A stretch of DNA of 64,000 bases from Marinobacterium sedimentorum (lineage in GTDB: Bacteria > Pseudomonadota > Gammaproteobacteria > Pseudomonadales > Balneatricaceae), in assembly GCF_024267675.1 (NCBI RefSeq), contig NZ_JALDYX010000007.1, positions 78,555-142,554 of the forward strand. Direction: 5' to 3'. Under the pieces are notes generated by a model. The model was not told where the DNA came from. It did no database searches and saw only the letters and a program-made list of their open reading frames with translations. This document shows positions 17,279 through 25,696 of this stretch, piece by piece (the stretch's first letter is position 1; the number at the start of each line of letters is the position of its first letter). The translations under genes and the position numbers were made by a program.

Positions 17279-17977
17279 ATGAGCACCCTAACCAAGCGCG
17301 ACTGGGCCAGCCATGCGGCCTATATCAGCCCCGAATACAAATCCACCGTGCTGCGTGGCGTATCCCGGAACCTGGTGGATATTGACCCCGAGCTGTCCGA
17401 GCTGACCGGCCCCGCCTACGGCGCCGAAGTACTGGGCCCGCTGGATCACGACCTGACCAAAAACGGCCAAGTGAATGGCGAGCCCCAGGGCGAGCGCATT
17501 GTTGTCTCCGGCCGCGTGCTGGACGAGAACGGCAACCCGGTCGCCAACACCCTGGTAGAAGTCTGGCAGGCCAACGCCGCCGGCCGCTACGTACACAAGG
17601 CCGATCAGCACGATGCCCCGCTGGACCCGAACTTTCTGGGTTCCGGCCGCTGCCTGACCGACGCAAACGGTTGCTACCGCTTTTACACCATCAAGCCCGG
17701 TGCCTACCCCTGGGGCAACCACCCCAACGCCTGGCGCCCCAACCATATCCACTTTTCACTCTTCGGCGCGTCCATCGCCAGCCGTCTGGTGACCCAGATG
17801 TACTTCCCCGGTGACCCGTTGCTGGCGCTGGACCCGATCTACCTGTCGGTACCACAAGGTGCGCGTGAGCGCATGATCGCGGATTTCTCGATCGATGTGA
17901 CCGAAGAAGGCTTTGCCCTGGGATATATCTTCGACATCGTGCTGCGTGGCGTGAATGCCACCCCAATGGAGGACTAA
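17279..17977 (+). CDS. pcaH: Protocatechuate 3,4-dioxygenase beta subunit
   Basis: Iron-bearing subunit of the intradiol dioxygenase that opens protocatechuate to 3-carboxy-cis,cis-muconate. The start chosen is the ATG at 17279, preceded by the strong ribosome site ggaggtaa, giving 232 residues; longer upstream starts in the same frame run through pcaDC and are unlikely. The intradiol core shows VEVWQANAAGRY, then YRFYTIKPGAYPW with a ligand Tyr, and RPNHIHFSLFG with the two ligand His residues. The N-terminal 80 residues match the PcaH-specific region. It is followed after three bases by pcaG, its partner subunit. Confidence 0.95.
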   Translation: MSTLTKRDWASHAAYISPEYKSTVLRGVSRNLVDIDPELSELTGPAYGAEVLGPLDHDLTKNGQVNGEPQGERIVVSGRVLDENGNPVANTLVEVWQANAAGRYVHKADQHDAPLDPNFLGSGRCLTDANGCYRFYTIKPGAYPWGNHPNAWRPNHIHFSLFGASIASRLVTQMYFPGDPLLALDPIYLSVPQGARERMIADFSIDVTEEGFALGYIFDIVLRGVNATPMED

Positions 17978-17980
17978 TTC

Positions 17981-18580
17981 ATGTCACTGAAGCAGACACC
18001 GTCCCAGACCGTTGGCCCCTACTTCGCCTACGGCCTGACCGCTCAGCAGTATCATTACCCCCAGACCCAGGTCGCCACCGGCGCCATGGCCAATGACGAA
18101 ACCCTGGGCGAGCGTATCCGTATCCTTGGCCAGGTCTTCGATGGCCAGGGACAGCGCATCAACGATGCCATGATCGAGCTCTGGCAGGCCAATGCCGCCG
18201 GGCGCTTCAATCACCCTGTGGATGCCCGTGAGTCACGGCCGCTGGATCCTGCATTCAAGGGATTCGGCCGCGTAGGTACCGGCACCACGCCCGACAACAG
18301 CTTTCGCTTTGACACCATCAAGCCGGGTGTCGCGCAGGACGGCCAGGCGCCCTTTATTTCGGTGATCCTGTTTATGCGCGGTCTGCCGAATCATGCTTAT
18401 ACCCGCCTGTACTTCAGTGACGAGGCCAGCCTCAACGCCGAGGACCCGGTGCTGAACAAGGTTGAAGCTGCACGACGCGACACCCTGATCGCGACGCGCC
18501 ACGAAACGTCCACCGGCGTGGAGTACCGTTTCGACATTCACATGCAGGGCCCGCACGAAACCGTGTTCTTCAACTTCTAA
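17981..18580 (+). CDS. pcaG: Protocatechuate 3,4-dioxygenase alpha subunit
   Basis: Partner of PcaH in the heteromultimeric dioxygenase, 199 residues. The N-terminal TPSQTVGPYFAYGL is the PcaG hallmark. The intradiol fold follows with IELWQANAAGRFNHP and FDTIKPG. The iron ligands are absent from this subunit: the position of the HIHFS motif in PcaH reads FISVILFMRG here, as expected for alpha subunits. Translation is likely coupled to pcaH. The next gene, a BKACE enzyme, starts 15 bases later. Confidence 0.94.
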   Translation: MSLKQTPSQTVGPYFAYGLTAQQYHYPQTQVATGAMANDETLGERIRILGQVFDGQGQRINDAMIELWQANAAGRFNHPVDARESRPLDPAFKGFGRVGTGTTPDNSFRFDTIKPGVAQDGQAPFISVILFMRGLPNHAYTRLYFSDEASLNAEDPVLNKVEAARRDTLIATRHETSTGVEYRFDIHMQGPHETVFFNF

Positions 18581-18595
18581 TAACAGGATATAACC

Positions 18596-19426
18596 ATGAC
18601 CAGCCCATGCATTATCAGCGTTGCCATCACCGGTTCCCTGCCGCAGAAAGCCAACAACCCGGCGGTGCCCATCACCCCGGCCGAGCAGATTGAATCGACC
18701 CACGAAGCCTTCGAGGCCGGTGCCACCCTGGTGCACCTGCACGTGCGCAATGAAGACGGTACCACCTCGTCGGACCCGGAGCGCTTCGCCCAGGTTCAGG
18801 ACGGTATCCGCAAGCACTGCCCCGGCATGATCATTCAGTTCTCCACCGGCGGTCGCAGCGGTGCGGGCGACGAACGTGGCGGCATGCTGCACCTCAAGCC
18901 TGACATGGCGTCCCTGGCCACCGGTTCCGTCAACTTCGGCTCCATCGTCTATGCCAACTCGCCGGCGCTGATCGACGACCTGGCCGAGCGCATGCTGAAG
19001 TACGACATCAAGCCCGAGATCGAAGCCTTCGACCTGTCGATGGTGTTCAACACCGCCAAGCTGGTTGAGCGCGGCCTGATCAAGGCACCGGTGCACCTGC
19101 AATTCGTGACCTCCATCCCGAACGCCATTCCGGCCAATCGTGAAGTGCTGGAGTTCATGATCAAGCAGTACGAAAAGGTCTGCCCCGGCGGAACCTGGAC
19201 GGCCGCCGGTATCGGCAAGTACCAGCTGATTCTCAACCAGTGGGCACTGGAACTCGGCGGCCATGTGCGCACGGGGCTGGAAGACAACGTGCGCTATGAC
19301 AAGAACACCCTGGCCAAAAGCAACGCCCATCTAGTGGAGCGTCTGGCCGGCATGGTGGTCGACCATGGCCGCACCGTCGCCACGCCCGCCGAGGCCCGTG
19401 CCCTGCTGGGTCTGCGCCCGGCCTGA
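18596..19426 (+). CDS. BKACE family (DUF849) beta-keto acid cleavage enzyme
   Basis: Zinc enzyme of 276 residues. Known BKACE members condense a beta-keto acid with acetyl-CoA and release acetoacetate plus a CoA thioester; the founding activity is 3-keto-5-aminohexanoate cleavage in lysine fermentation. Visible marks are the metal motif LVHLHVRNEDG near residue 43, FSTGGRSGAG near 82, EAFDLSMVF near 143 and the late GLEDNVRYDKN near 228. The gene lies inside the pca operon, 15 bases after pcaG and before pcaIJF. 3-Oxoadipate is therefore the obvious candidate substrate, which would give succinyl-CoA and acetoacetate. That assignment is inference from position. Confidence 0.85.
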   Translation: MTSPCIISVAITGSLPQKANNPAVPITPAEQIESTHEAFEAGATLVHLHVRNEDGTTSSDPERFAQVQDGIRKHCPGMIIQFSTGGRSGAGDERGGMLHLKPDMASLATGSVNFGSIVYANSPALIDDLAERMLKYDIKPEIEAFDLSMVFNTAKLVERGLIKAPVHLQFVTSIPNAIPANREVLEFMIKQYEKVCPGGTWTAAGIGKYQLILNQWALELGGHVRTGLEDNVRYDKNTLAKSNAHLVERLAGMVVDHGRTVATPAEARALLGLRPA

Positions 19427-19457
19427 GCCTCCCCAAAAAAACCGCTTCATCTGCACT

Positions 19458-19484
19458 GGTAGCGGGGCTGCGCGCCCCGCTGCC
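19458..19484 (+). terminator. Strong stem-loop between the BKACE gene and pcaI
   Basis: GGTAGCGGGG (19458-19467) pairs with CCCCGCTGCC (19475-19484) around ctgcgcg, one G-T pair. No U-tract follows, so it is more likely an mRNA-processing or stabilising hairpin, or a partial terminator, than a full stop. It splits the pca operon into pcaDC-H-G-BKACE and pcaI-J-F. Confidence 0.45.
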
Positions 19485-19519
19485 AACATCACTGCATTCG
19501 ATTACCGGAGGATCATTGC

Positions 19520-20377
19520 ATGACCCTGTTTGTTTCGTTAAAAGAAGCGATCGCCGCCAACGTCTTTGACGGCGACCTGGTTGCACTGGAAGGCTTTACC
19601 CACCTGATTCCCTATGCTGCCGGACACGAAATCATCCGCCAGCAGCGCAAGGATCTGACCCTGATCCGCATGACGCCGGACCTGATCTACGATCAGCTGA
19701 TCGGCATGGGCTGTGTCAAAAAGATGATCTTCTCCTGGGGCGGCAACCCCGGTGTTGGCTCCCTGCGACGTTTTCGCGATGCCTACGAAAAGAGCTGGCC
19801 CCACAAGCTCGAAATCGAGGAGCACAGCCACGCCGCCATGGCCAATGCCTATGAAGCCGGCGCTGCAGGCTTGCCCTGCGCGGTCTTTCGCGGCTACCTG
19901 GGTGCAGGACTCGCCGAGGTGAACCCCAATATCCGCTTTATCGAATGCCCCTTCACCGGCGAGCGTCTGGCCTCGGTGCCATCGATAAGGCCCGACGTCA
20001 GCATCATTCATGCCCAGAAAGCCAACCGCAAGGGCGACGTTCTGATCGAGGGCATTGTCGGTGTACAGAAGGAAGCTGTGCTGGCCGCCAAGCGTGCCAT
20101 CGTCACGGTGGAAGAAATCGTCGACAACTTTGACGACCTCCACCCCAATGCCTGCGTACTGCCGAACTGGACGCTGAAAGCCGTCGTGCCGGTGCCGGGA
20201 GGCGCTCACCCTTCTTATGCCAAGGGTTACTACGAGCGCGACAACGCCTTCTACAAGGCCTGGGACCCGATCGCCAGCGATCGCGAGGGCTTCCAGGCCT
20301 GGATGCAGGAAAACGTGCTGAACGCAGGTCCCGACGCCTTCGCCAGCCGCGTTGTCTTTACCCAGGCCGAGAAGTAA
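19520..20377 (+). CDS. pcaI: 3-oxoadipate CoA-transferase, subunit A
   Basis: First subunit of the enzyme moving CoA from succinyl-CoA to 3-oxoadipate, 285 residues. It opens with LKEAIAANVFDGDLVALEGF and carries the early GFTHLIPYAAGHEI segment, then IRMTPDLIYDQLIGMG. This is the longer, glutaconate-CoA-transferase-like form (CatI type), not the roughly 230-residue PcaI of Pseudomonas putida. A ribosome site ggagg lies before the ATG. pcaJ follows after 13 bases. Alternative annotation as another family I CoA-transferase is possible, but the pca context makes 3-oxoadipate the likely acceptor. Confidence 0.88.
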   Translation: MTLFVSLKEAIAANVFDGDLVALEGFTHLIPYAAGHEIIRQQRKDLTLIRMTPDLIYDQLIGMGCVKKMIFSWGGNPGVGSLRRFRDAYEKSWPHKLEIEEHSHAAMANAYEAGAAGLPCAVFRGYLGAGLAEVNPNIRFIECPFTGERLASVPSIRPDVSIIHAQKANRKGDVLIEGIVGVQKEAVLAAKRAIVTVEEIVDNFDDLHPNACVLPNWTLKAVVPVPGGAHPSYAKGYYERDNAFYKAWDPIASDREGFQAWMQENVLNAGPDAFASRVVFTQAEK

Positions 20378-20390
20378 CAGGAGCCACGAG

Positions 20391-21161
20391 ATGAACTACA
20401 CAGCGACCGAAATGATGACCGTGGCCGCGGCCCGTGCCATCCGCAACGACGATGTCTGCTTCGTCGGCATCGGCATGCCGTCTGCGGCCTGCAACCTGGC
20501 ACGCCTGACCCATGCCCCCGACGTCACCCTGATCTACGAATCCGGCACCATCGGCACCAAACCCGATGTACTGCCGCTGTCCATCGGTGACGGCGAGCTG
20601 TGCGATACCGCCGTCACCACCGTGGCGGTGCCGGAAATGTTCCGCTACTGGCTGCAGGGCGGACGCATCTCCGTCGGCTTCCTGGGCGCCGCCCAGCTCG
20701 ACAAGTTCGGCAACCTCAACACCACTGTGGTCGGCGGTGACTACAACAGCCCGAAAGTTCGCCTGCCCGGCGGCGGTGGCGCCCCCGAGATCGCCACCTC
20801 CTGCGGCGAGATCTTTATCGTCATGAAGCAGTCGGCCCGTGGTTTTGTGGATAACATCGATTTCATGACGTCCCTCGGTCACGGCAAGACCGGCAAGGAG
20901 CGCGAGGCACTTGGTATCAAGACCCGGGGCCCGAGCCGCCTGACCACCGATCTGTGCATCATGGAAACGGACCCTGCCAGCAAGGAATTCGTTGTCACCT
21001 CCATCCATCCCGGGGTCAGCCGCGAACAGATCGCGGAAAATACCGGCTGGGCCATTCGCTTCGCCGACCAGGTGGTCGAAACACCGGCGCCCAATGAGTC
21101 CGAACTCGCCGCCCTGCGCGCCCTGAACGAACGTACCGCCCGCGCCCACGCCGGCCAATAG
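20391..21161 (+). CDS. pcaJ: 3-oxoadipate CoA-transferase, subunit B
   Basis: Second subunit, 256 residues. The start is set at 20391 because aggagccacgag precedes it and because the protein then begins MNYTATEMMTVAAAR, the usual N-terminus of this group; an in-frame ATG at 20352 lies inside pcaI. The segment VGIGMPSAACNLARL is the oxyanion region, and TLIYESGTIG contains the conserved Glu expected to form the glutamyl-CoA intermediate. GGGGAPEIATSCGE and SIHPGVSREQIAENTGW follow. Together with pcaI it forms a hetero-oligomer. pcaF starts nine bases downstream. Confidence 0.9.
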   Translation: MNYTATEMMTVAAARAIRNDDVCFVGIGMPSAACNLARLTHAPDVTLIYESGTIGTKPDVLPLSIGDGELCDTAVTTVAVPEMFRYWLQGGRISVGFLGAAQLDKFGNLNTTVVGGDYNSPKVRLPGGGGAPEIATSCGEIFIVMKQSARGFVDNIDFMTSLGHGKTGKEREALGIKTRGPSRLTTDLCIMETDPASKEFVVTSIHPGVSREQIAENTGWAIRFADQVVETPAPNESELAALRALNERTARAHAGQ

Positions 21162-21170
21162 GAGATCGAC

Positions 21171-22376
21171 ATGACCGTTGCCTATATCTGCGACTATGTA
21201 CGCACCCCCATAGGCCGCTTTGGCGGCGCCCTGGCCTCGGTTCGCCCGGACGACCTGGGCGCCGTGCCACTGAAAGCCCTGCTGGAGCGCAACCCCCAGC
21301 TGGACCCGAGCGCCATTGATGATGTCATCTTCGGCTGTGCCAACCAGGCCGGTGAAGACAACCGCAACGTGGCACGCATGTCGCTGCTGCTGGCCGGCTA
21401 CCCCACCGCCGTAACCGGCACCACCATCAACCGTTTGTGCGGTTCAGGCATGGATGCCATCCTGATGGCGGCCCGCGCCATCAAGGCCGGTGAAGCGGAT
21501 CTGATGATTGCCGGCGGCACCGAAAGCATGACCCGCGCCCCCTTCGTGATGCCCAAGGCCAGCAGCGCCTTCTCGCGCACTAACGAGGTGCACGACACCA
21601 CCATCGGCTGGCGTTTCATCAACCCGAAGATGAAGGCCGCATACGGCGTCGATTCGATGCCGGAAACCGGCGAGAACGTGGCCGAGCAGTTCGGCATCAG
21701 CCGCGCCGATCAGGACGCCTTTGCGCTGCGCTCGCAGCAGCGCGCCGCCAAAGCCCAGGCCGCCGGCATCTTTGCCGAAGAAATTGTGCCGGTGAGCATC
21801 CCGCAGCGCAAAAAGGACCCGATCCTGTTTGCCCAGGATGAACACCCCCGTGCCGACACCACGGCCGAGATTCTCGCCAAACTCGGCACCCCCTTTCGCG
21901 CCAACGGCAGTGTCACCGCCGGCAACGCATCCGGCGTCAACGACGGTGCTGCGGCCCTGATTATCGCCTCCGAGGACGCGGTACGGAAATATGGCCTGAC
22001 ACCGATTGCCAAGATCCTCGGCGGCGCGACGGCCGGCGTTGAGCCGCGTATCATGGGCTTTGGTCCGGCGCCGGCGAGCCAGAAACTGTGCCAGAAACTG
22101 GGCATGAGCATTGATCAGTTCGATGTGATCGAGCTGAACGAAGCCTTTGCCTCCCAGGCGCTGGCAACCTTGCGCGATCTGGGGCTGCCAGACGACGCCG
22201 AACAGGTGAATCCCAACGGCGGCGCCATCGCCCTGGGGCACCCGCTGGGCGCCTCGGGCGCACGCATCACCGGCACTGCGGCGCTGGAACTGAAACGTCG
22301 CGGCAAGCGCTACGCGCTGGCCACCATGTGCATCGGCGTCGGCCAGGGCATCGCCATCGCGCTGGAAGCGGTCTGA
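21171..22376 (+). CDS. pcaF: 3-oxoadipyl-CoA thiolase
   Basis: Last enzyme of the pathway, cleaving 3-oxoadipyl-CoA to succinyl-CoA and acetyl-CoA; 401 residues. The opening [19 protein letters not shown] is typical of PcaF. The nucleophile Cys lies in [10 protein letters not shown] near residue 90, the catalytic His in [16 protein letters not shown] near residue 352, and the second Cys in [10 protein letters not shown] near residue 387. It closes the pcaI-J-F group; 124 bases without clear structure separate it from pcaB. Confidence 0.94.
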   Translation: MTVAYICDYVRTPIGRFGGALASVRPDDLGAVPLKALLERNPQLDPSAIDDVIFGCANQAGEDNRNVARMSLLLAGYPTAVTGTTINRLCGSGMDAILMAARAIKAGEADLMIAGGTESMTRAPFVMPKASSAFSRTNEVHDTTIGWRFINPKMKAAYGVDSMPETGENVAEQFGISRADQDAFALRSQQRAAKAQAAGIFAEEIVPVSIPQRKKDPILFAQDEHPRADTTAEILAKLGTPFRANGSVTAGNASGVNDGAAALIIASEDAVRKYGLTPIAKILGGATAGVEPRIMGFGPAPASQKLCQKLGMSIDQFDVIELNEAFASQALATLRDLGLPDDAEQVNPNGGAIALGHPLGASGARITGTAALELKRRGKRYALATMCIGVGQGIAIALEAV

Positions 22377-22500
22377 CGGAACAACCTGGTAACTGACGGC
22401 AGGAAGTCGTTGGCGTGCGAACAGGAGATCCGCACCTACCCGGTTTTTGTTAAATTCAGAGATCTGTCTCCCAACATTTTTTACATCGGCGATAAGCATC

Positions 22501-23838
22501 ATGATTCAGGTATCCCCCTTCGACTCCGGCCTCTATCAGACCCTGCTGTCCGACACCGAGGCCGGGCTCTGGCTCAATGACCAGGCGCAGCTTCGGGCCA
22601 TGCTCAGAGTCGAGGGGGAGCTGGCCATGGCCCAGGCCGAAGCCGGCCTGATTCCCGCCGCCGCCGCTACCGCCATTGCCGCGGCGGCGGCATCCCTTGT
22701 TCCAGATCCTGCCAGCCTTGCCGCCGGCACCGCGTCTGCCGGTGTGCCGGTGCCGGCGCTGGTCAAGGCGCTGAAAGATGTCCTGCCGGCCGAACAGGCA
22801 CGCTGGGTACACTTTGGCGCCACCAGCCAGGATATTGTCGATACCGCGCTGATTCTGAACTGCCGCGAACTGATCGCGCTCCATGAAGGCCGCATCAGGG
22901 CACTGATTGGCGGCCTGGCGGATCTGGCCGAGGCGCACCGCGATAGCCTGATTGCCGGGCGCACCCGCACCCAGCAGGCCGTGCCCATGAGCTTCGGCTT
23001 CAAGGTAGCGCAGTGGCTCTCCCCCTTGCTGCGCCAGCTCGAGCGCCTCGAAGAGCTGAAACCCCGGCTGCTGAAAACCCAGCTCGGCGGCGCCGTTGGC
23101 ACCCTGGCCGCCATGGGCGACAAGGCCGACCAGAGCGGTGAGATCCTGGCCCGCAGGCTGGATCTGGCCTGCGGCACCAACTGGCATACCCAGCGCGACG
23201 CCCTGGTGGAGCTCTCCGGCTGGCTCGGTCTCTGCACCGGCGCTCTGGGCAAGATTGCCCAGGACTGGCTGCTGATGTCCCAGACAGAAGTGGGCGAAAT
23301 CCGCTTCAGCAATGGCGGCGGCTCCTCCACCATGCCGCAGAAATGCAATCCGGTGAACGCCGAGATCATTCTTGCCATGGCCCGCCAGAACGCAGGACTG
23401 GTCGGCCAGATGCACCAGGCCATGCTGCACGAGCACGAGCGCAGTGGCAGCAGCTGGGCGCAGGAGTGGCTGGTATTGCCGCAGCAGCTGATGGCCACCG
23501 CCGTGGCGCTGAAGCACGGCCTTGAAGCCCTGCAGTTCCTTGAGGTCAATTCCGATCGCATGCTGCAGAACCTTGGCGCCTTCAATGGCGTGATCTACGC
23601 CGAAGCTGCCACCTTCGAGCTGGCCCGCAGCATGCCCCGCGACCAGGCGGCGCAGCTGCTCAAGAATGCCTGCCTGCAGGCTATCTCGGGCGATGAGCAT
23701 CTGTTCGATATAGTAGCCAGACTCAGCGGCATGCAGCTCGACGTCAGCCAGATGCAGCAACGCCTGCTCTGCGATGGCGCCACCAGCGTCTGGCTCGATA
23801 CCCTGCTGCAACAGGCCCGCTCGCTGACTCAGTCATAA
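22501..23838 (+). CDS. pcaB: 3-carboxy-cis,cis-muconate cycloisomerase
   Basis: Fumarase/aspartase-superfamily enzyme of 445 residues turning 3-carboxymuconate into 4-carboxymuconolactone. The start at 22501 gives MIQVSPFDSGLYQTLL, the common N-terminus; an in-frame ATG at 22447 lacks similarity. The superfamily signature GSSTMPQKCNPVNAE is near residue 280. Other marks are GATSQDIVDTA near 109 and QLGGAVGTLAAMG near 196. Alanine-rich residues 50-85 are a lineage feature. An AEC transporter gene follows 35 bases later and may share the transcript. Confidence 0.93.
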   Translation: MIQVSPFDSGLYQTLLSDTEAGLWLNDQAQLRAMLRVEGELAMAQAEAGLIPAAAATAIAAAAASLVPDPASLAAGTASAGVPVPALVKALKDVLPAEQARWVHFGATSQDIVDTALILNCRELIALHEGRIRALIGGLADLAEAHRDSLIAGRTRTQQAVPMSFGFKVAQWLSPLLRQLERLEELKPRLLKTQLGGAVGTLAAMGDKADQSGEILARRLDLACGTNWHTQRDALVELSGWLGLCTGALGKIAQDWLLMSQTEVGEIRFSNGGGSSTMPQKCNPVNAEIILAMARQNAGLVGQMHQAMLHEHERSGSSWAQEWLVLPQQLMATAVALKHGLEALQFLEVNSDRMLQNLGAFNGVIYAEAATFELARSMPRDQAAQLLKNACLQAISGDEHLFDIVARLSGMQLDVSQMQQRLLCDGATSVWLDTLLQQARSLTQS

Positions 23839-23873
23839 CAGACACCACTCTATCGTTTGCCACGGAGGCATTC

Positions 23874-24809
23874 ATGCTGGCTGTACTGTCCACCACAGCG
23901 CCGATCTTTATGCTCATTGCGCTGGGCTTTGTCGCGGTCCGGACACGGCTGATGCCCGCCGATGCCATCCCGGGCCTCGGGCGCCTGGTGATGTATTTCG
24001 CCATGCCGGCGATGATTTTCAGCACCCTGGTCAACATGAAGTTCGACCAGGTCATCGATCCGACCTATCTGCTGGTATACGGGGCAGGTTCGGCACTGGC
24101 GCTGGCGGCCGGCCTTGGTATCAGCAAACTGCTGTTTCGGGACTCCATCGCCGCAGGCGGCGTCAAGGCCATCGGCATGGCCGTGTCCAACAGCGCCTTT
24201 TTCGGCTACCCGGTGCTGGTGCAGGTGTTCGACGACCCACCCACCAATGCCTTTGCCATGGGCCTGATGATCGAAAACATGCTCATTCTGCCGCTGGCGC
24301 TGGTAATCATCGAATACGGCGTCGGGCGCCAGAACGGCACGACCCTGGCGAGCGCCTGGAAGTCGGTGCTGGTGCGGGTCATGCAGAACCCACTGATTAT
24401 TGCCATTGTCGCCGGTATTGTGGCCTCGGCCATCGAACTGCAGTTGCCGGCGGTGATGAATCAGAGTCTGACTATGCTGGCGGGCACGGCGGCGCCGGTG
24501 GCGCTCTTTGTGGTGGGTGCCTCCCTGGTCAACAGCTCGCTGCGCGGCAGTGTGTCGGAAATCAGCCTGGTGGTGGTGGGCAAGCTGGCGCTGCACCCGC
24601 TGATGATGGTGCTGCTGATCTGGCTGCTGCCGGATTTCGATCCGCGCCTGCAGCTGGCCGCCGTCCTGATGGCCGCCATGCCGATGATGAGCATCTACCC
24701 GATCATCGGCGGCAATTACGGCTACCGCAACCTCTGCGCCAGCATCCTGCTGGTGACAACGGTGCTTTCCTTCGTCACCATTACTCTGACGCTCAAGCTG
24801 CTGCTCTAA
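23874..24809 (+). CDS. AEC (auxin efflux carrier) family transporter
   Basis: Inner-membrane transporter, 311 residues with about ten predicted helices in two halves. Helix-breaking motifs typical of the AEC family are visible: LVMYFAMPAMIFSTLVN near residue 44 and SNSAFFGYPVLVQVF near residue 110, with GTAAPVALFVVGASL in the second half. Bacterial members often move carboxylates such as malonate or malate. Directly after pcaB and convergent with a GntR gene only 15 bases away, it may handle an aromatic acid or pathway intermediate. The substrate is not determinable from sequence. Confidence 0.85.
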   Translation: MLAVLSTTAPIFMLIALGFVAVRTRLMPADAIPGLGRLVMYFAMPAMIFSTLVNMKFDQVIDPTYLLVYGAGSALALAAGLGISKLLFRDSIAAGGVKAIGMAVSNSAFFGYPVLVQVFDDPPTNAFAMGLMIENMLILPLALVIIEYGVGRQNGTTLASAWKSVLVRVMQNPLIIAIVAGIVASAIELQLPAVMNQSLTMLAGTAAPVALFVVGASLVNSSLRGSVSEISLVVVGKLALHPLMMVLLIWLLPDFDPRLQLAAVLMAAMPMMSIYPIIGGNYGYRNLCASILLVTTVLSFVTITLTLKLLL

Positions 24810-24824
24810 GCAGCGCTCTGTGGC

Positions 24825-25496
24825 TCAAAGCGGCAGTTCGCTGCCCTTGTTGATATGTTCGGTGAGCAACGCCTGGGCAGCATCCAGCTGGTCGTCCAAT
24901 ACCAGCTGAAGCAGCTGCTGGTGCTCGTCCGCCACGGCATCACCACGGAACGGCCGTTTTTTCAGCGCCAGCACCTGGTAGCGCATGAACAGCTCCAGCA
25001 CTGAGCCGTGATAGCGAATCAGCTGGCTGGAGCCGCAATTGGACACGATGGTCATGTGAAAGTCGCGATCCGCCTTTTCCCACTCGCGTGCATGGGCGGA
25101 TTCATTTTCCATCATCAGCTTTTCCATGCAGCTCAGGCGGTAATGCGCGCTTATCAGAGCGGATTTCCAGTCCATGCGGTTTTGGCTGTTGGCCATGGAT
25201 TTCTGCAGCCCGAGAATTTCCAGCTGTACACGCAGCTCGATCAGCTCGTCCAGATCGGATACCGACACCGGGTTCACGCGAAAGCCCTTCTGATCCTCGA
25301 AGGCGACAAAGCCATCGGATACCAGCCGCATCAGGGTTTCACGCAGGGTGTTCACACTCACACCATAGCTGGATCGAAGCTCGTTCAGCTTCAGCTTCTG
25401 GCCAGGGCCCAGCTTGCCGGTAACGATGTCGTTACGCAGGCTCTCGTAGGCCGTCTGACCCACCAGTTTACGGTCCACCGCAGTGTTCATTCGCAT
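24825..25496 (-). CDS. GntR/FadR-family transcriptional regulator
   Basis: Regulator of 223 residues from the chosen ATG at 25496, which gives MRMNTAVDRKLVGQTAYESL; a longer frame to 25562 adds 22 residues without similarity. The winged helix occupies about residues 15-80 (LRNDIVTGKLGPGQKLKLNEL, here split at GKLGPGQKLK, and VSVNTLRETLMRL). The all-helical FCD effector domain follows, with the metal-binding pattern Asp/His in EKADRDFHMTIV and a later HQQLLQ. FCD regulators respond to small organic acids. It lies downstream of aroE in the same direction and between the pca and TRAP-aroQ blocks, so it probably controls quinate/shikimate use. Confidence 0.88.
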   Translation of the reverse strand: MRMNTAVDRKLVGQTAYESLRNDIVTGKLGPGQKLKLNELRSSYGVSVNTLRETLMRLVSDGFVAFEDQKGFRVNPVSVSDLDELIELRVQLEILGLQKSMANSQNRMDWKSALISAHYRLSCMEKLMMENESAHAREWEKADRDFHMTIVSNCGSSQLIRYHGSVLELFMRYQVLALKKRPFRGDAVADEHQQLLQLVLDDQLDAAQALLTEHINKGSELPL

Positions 25497-25619
25497 TCTC
25501 GCAAGGTATCTGACAATCAGGGTTTCGCCCCATACTACTCCAAATAAAGGCTGTTTTCCCATGACCAGCCACTTCCCATCAGACGGCAGCTCAACCGTTC
25601 GACGCTGCGCGCCAATCTG

Positions 25620-25673
25620 CAGGTAAAAAAAGTCGCGTCAGTCGCGGCAAAAACACACCCGCACAAAGCGGGT
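25620..25673 (-). terminator. Rho-independent terminator after aroE
   Basis: Read on the minus strand, ACCCGC-tttgt-GCGGGT (25673 to 25657) is followed by gtgtttttgc. A second, weaker CGCG stem with a run of seven T follows at 25626-25648. They lie just beyond the aroE stop and separate it from the GntR gene. Confidence 0.65.
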
Positions 25674-25696
25674 CTGCGCGACACAATCATCAGGAA

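Noticed and set aside
16177..17295. 372-codon open frame antisense to pcaDC
   Set aside because: Mirror of codon bias in pcaDC; no recognisable domain.
22456..23811. 451-codon open frame antisense to pcaB
   Set aside because: Long antisense frames are common opposite GC-rich, alanine-rich genes; it lacks any domain pattern and pcaB is secure.
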